From JACVRW01 sp035947555 (GTDB taxonomy: Bacteria > Actinomycetota > Thermoleophilia > Solirubrobacterales > Thermoleophilaceae): 18,674 nt of DNA. A model generated the notes under the pieces. That model did not search any database and was not told the origin of the DNA. It saw only the letters and a list, made by a program, of their open reading frames with translations. The DNA lies in the NCBI GenBank assembly GCA_035947555.1, contig DASZJZ010000243.1, positions 1-18,674 of the forward strand, read 5' to 3'. Of this stretch, positions 16,800 through 18,674 are shown piece by piece (position 1 is the first letter of the stretch; every line of letters begins with the position of its first letter). Position numbers and translations under genes: made by a program.

Positions 16800-18674
16800 C
16801 TAGGGCGCCGGAAAGGCGAGCCAGGCCTGCTCGGAGAGGTCGTCGAGCGAGTTGGCCTCCACGCCCGCGTCGGACAGCGTGAAGAGCCGGCCGCCCAAGA
16901 CGAAGGAGCGCAGGATCGGCGCGTCCTGATGCGAGGCGCGGCCCACTTCGGCGATGCCCGCGGCGCGCTGGACCCGGAACCCGGTGGCGCCCTCGAAGGC
17001 CTGGGCGCCGAAGACGTTCAGGGGCACGACGGCGAGGTCGCGCGGCCCCCACCACAGGAAGGCGTGGTGGTCGAACTCCGCCTGCGAGCTCGCGTTGGAG
17101 ACGGCCGCGTGGTGCAGGCGGCGGGGGTTGCTCGGGTCCGAGACGTCGAAGAGCGAGAGCTGGGTGCCGAGCTGGACGCCCGCGTCGGTGGCGTCCTGGC
17201 CCACGCCCAGGAGCAGGCCCGGTCCGACCGAATGCAGGTAGGCCGAGTAGCCGCGGATCTTCAGCTCGCCGCGCACGACCGGCTTGGTCGGGCGCTCGAG
17301 ATCGACCACGTAGAGCGGGTCGATCTGTCGGAAGGTCACCACGTAGCCCGCGGGGCCGATGAACCGGACGGCGAAGATCCGCTCGCCGCGACCGAGGCCG
17401 CTTACCTGGCCGATCTGGCGCAGGGCGCCGTCGTCCTCGTCGAGCACAGTCACGTGGCTCTGGCTCTCGACCGCGGCGTCGCCGTTCCACCAGACGGGCT
17501 CCTCGGTGCTGGCCGCCCGGAGCACCCCGTCGTGCTCCGACAGCGAGAATTGGTTGAGGAGGAAGCCGGGCACCCGGCCGCTGGCACGGTAGGCGGTGGA
17601 GTCAGGGTCGCCCGTGGCGAAGCGGTGGATCGTGGTGAAGGAACGCCCGGGCAGCTCGGCGCCCGGCGTGGCCGGGACCGGGGTCCAGTCCTGCGTGGCC
17701 ACGTAGAGGTTGCGCTCGGAGGCGTAGACCACCTGGCCGCCGCTCATGATGGCGTCGGAGTCCACCGCCGGCAGGCCCTTCTCGAGGTCGATCGTCAGCA
17801 CGGTCAGAACGTCGGTGCCGGAGAAGCTCGCCGGGCGCATGACGCGCCGGCAGGGCGCCGCGCGACGGAACTTCGGCTTGCCGGTGCCGCGGCGGCGCAG
17901 CGCCCGGCGCGGGAGCCAGCCGCGCACCGCGGTGCGCAGCGTGGGCTCGAACACGGCGCGCGGCCGGGTCCACACGACCACGCGGGCCGTGCGGCCGGTG
18001 AGGCGCGAGCTCACGTGGACGCCGCGGATGCGCTCGGTGCGGATTACTCGCATCGCACCGGCGTCGCTCACGTCGATCTCGGTCAGGACGGTCACGCCCG
18101 CGTCGCCCCCGCCGAACGGCCTGATGACCGGCTGGTCGAGGCCCGCCGGCGCGTCGTGGGAAATCGCGAGCAGCCGGTCGCCGCGGAGGAGCAGCTCGTG
18201 GCCGTAGCCGGCGAGCTCCAGCGAGCCCAGGAGGCGCGGGCCGTCGGGGTGTACCGCGTGGATGCGGTTCCCGGCCACGGCGAAGATGCGCGAGCCGGCC
18301 GCCTTGACGATGTCGGGCTCGTCGACGCCGGCCTCCTGGACGTTCGTCCCGGACGCGCCCTCCTCCACCGCGCCGCCGGTGGGGGCGGGCGCGGCGAGGA
18401 CCTCCGGGGTGGCCACGGCGTCCGGGGCGCCGCGGCGGAGCGGCATGAGGATCGGCGGGGACGGCGGCGGCGGAAGAGCACCGGGGCCGCGGCGGACGCG
18501 GGAGCGGCCGTAGCGGACGAGGGCGGCACACGAACGGAAGGACCTCAGGCGGAGCTTGCGGGCCTTGAGGCGCTTCTCGAGCGTTGGGGCGGCGGAGGCG
18601 GCTGTGGGCGCGGCGCCGGAGGCCGCGAGCGCGGCGGAGGCCGCGGGGGCGCCCAGCGCGGCGGAGGTCGCGGG
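16800..18674 (-). CDS. Secreted beta-propeller domain protein (5'-partial)
   Basis: Matches the bacterial/archaeal beta-propeller domain family (Pfam Beta_propel type): the diagnostic SGTNVQEAGVDEPDIVKAAG (about 18300-18350) is followed by repeated strand units such as IFAVAGNRIHAVHPDG, NLYVATQDWT, LYVVDLERPTKPVVRGELKI and LFDVSDPSNPRRLHHAAV. Function is unknown; these proteins are thought to be exported or surface-exposed. A Met at 18446 is not the true start: the frame stays open to the last base of the window without any ATG, GTG or TTG, and includes RSFRSCAALVRYGR (near 18500-18540), which resembles the conserved N-terminal segment of the family. The extreme upstream part is an Ala/Pro-rich stretch, and the signal peptide must lie outside the window. 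At least 624 residues are coded here. Confidence 0.9.
   Translation of the reverse strand, partial: PATSAALGAPAASAALAASGAAPTAASAAPTLEKRLKARKLRLRSFRSCAALVRYGRSRVRRGPGALPPPPSPPILMPLRRGAPDAVATPEVLAAPAPTGGAVEEGASGTNVQEAGVDEPDIVKAAGSRIFAVAGNRIHAVHPDGPRLLGSLELAGYGHELLLRGDRLLAISHDAPAGLDQPVIRPFGGGDAGVTVLTEIDVSDAGAMRVIRTERIRGVHVSSRLTGRTARVVVWTRPRAVFEPTLRTAVRGWLPRRALRRRGTGKPKFRRAAPCRRVMRPASFSGTDVLTVLTIDLEKGLPAVDSDAIMSGGQVVYASERNLYVATQDWTPVPATPGAELPGRSFTTIHRFATGDPDSTAYRASGRVPGFLLNQFSLSEHDGVLRAASTEEPVWWNGDAAVESQSHVTVLDEDDGALRQIGQVSGLGRGERIFAVRFIGPAGYVVTFRQIDPLYVVDLERPTKPVVRGELKIRGYSAYLHSVGPGLLLGVGQDATDAGVQLGTQLSLFDVSDPSNPRRLHHAAVSNASSQAEFDHHAFLWWGPRDLAVVPLNVFGAQAFEGATGFRVQRAAGIAEVGRASHQDAPILRSFVLGGRLFTLSDAGVEANSLDDLSEQAWLAFPAP

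Noticed and set aside
1..18674. CRISPR arrays, tRNA or rRNA genes, insertion sequences, phage genes or a biosynthetic cluster
   Set aside because: No repeated spacer pattern, tRNA-like cloverleaf, transposase, integrase or clustered synthase genes were seen; the PhzF and P450 genes alone do not make a cluster.

Overview
The window is very G+C-rich and almost completely coding: about twenty-one genes on both strands, gaps mostly under 130 bp, strong G/C bias at third codon positions, and frequent GTG starts. It carries no tRNA, rRNA, CRISPR array, insertion sequence or phage gene that I can see. The gene families (long actinobacterial phosphatase/anti-sigma regulator, secreted beta-propeller protein, small secreted protein with NKNGKNAFGKC repeats, GlbO-type globin, P450, zinc-finger ECF sigma factor) suggest a high-GC actinobacterium, most likely of the class Thermoleophilia (Solirubrobacterales-like). 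That placement is inference from gene style, not from a marker gene.

Layout. 1-1495 (+): the C-terminal part of an HtrA-like serine protease, then a group II truncated haemoglobin one base later. 1511-2541 (-): a DUF1244 protein and an overlapping NlpC/P60-like lipoprotein. 2563-3091 (+): a small membrane protein with an exact internal duplication and a [3Fe-4S]-type ferredoxin. 3088-8445 (-): a five-gene run of M23 peptidase, 100-aa helical protein, membrane PAS-GAF-PP2C-HATPase regulator, STAS anti-sigma antagonist and aldehyde dehydrogenase. 8468-9145 (+): PhzF-family isomerase. 9193-10268 (-): aldo/keto reductase preceded by a possible 35-aa coupled ORF. 10281-12621: an ECF sigma/anti-sigma fusion (-) divergent from a secreted repeat protein (+). 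12700-15184 (-): OB-fold-like protein, AzlC, AzlD, and a DmpA-type P1 peptidase. 15298-16781 (+): a 22-aa membrane micro-protein and a cytochrome P450. 16800-18674 (-): a secreted beta-propeller protein running off the window.

The most interesting locus is 10281-12621. One polypeptide carries an ECF sigma factor, a zinc anti-sigma (ZAS) motif, a membrane segment and a roughly 245-residue basic, Gly/Pro-rich tail. The 127-bp region it shares with the divergent secreted repeat gene holds two mirror-image copies of the same bipartite element, CGAACCTCG-N12-CGTT, one reading into each gene. This looks like an ECF promoter pair. It predicts that the sigma factor activates both itself and the secreted protein, and that the secreted protein is made from a nearly leaderless mRNA. 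A perfect hairpin with a UNCG tetraloop closes the module at its right end.

A second regulatory system, a partner switch, lies at 4631-7535: phosphatase and anti-sigma kinase are fused in one membrane protein, followed by its likely STAS substrate. The cognate sigma factor is not in the window. The ferredoxin at 2858 and the P450 at 15453 are possible redox partners, but they are not adjacent.
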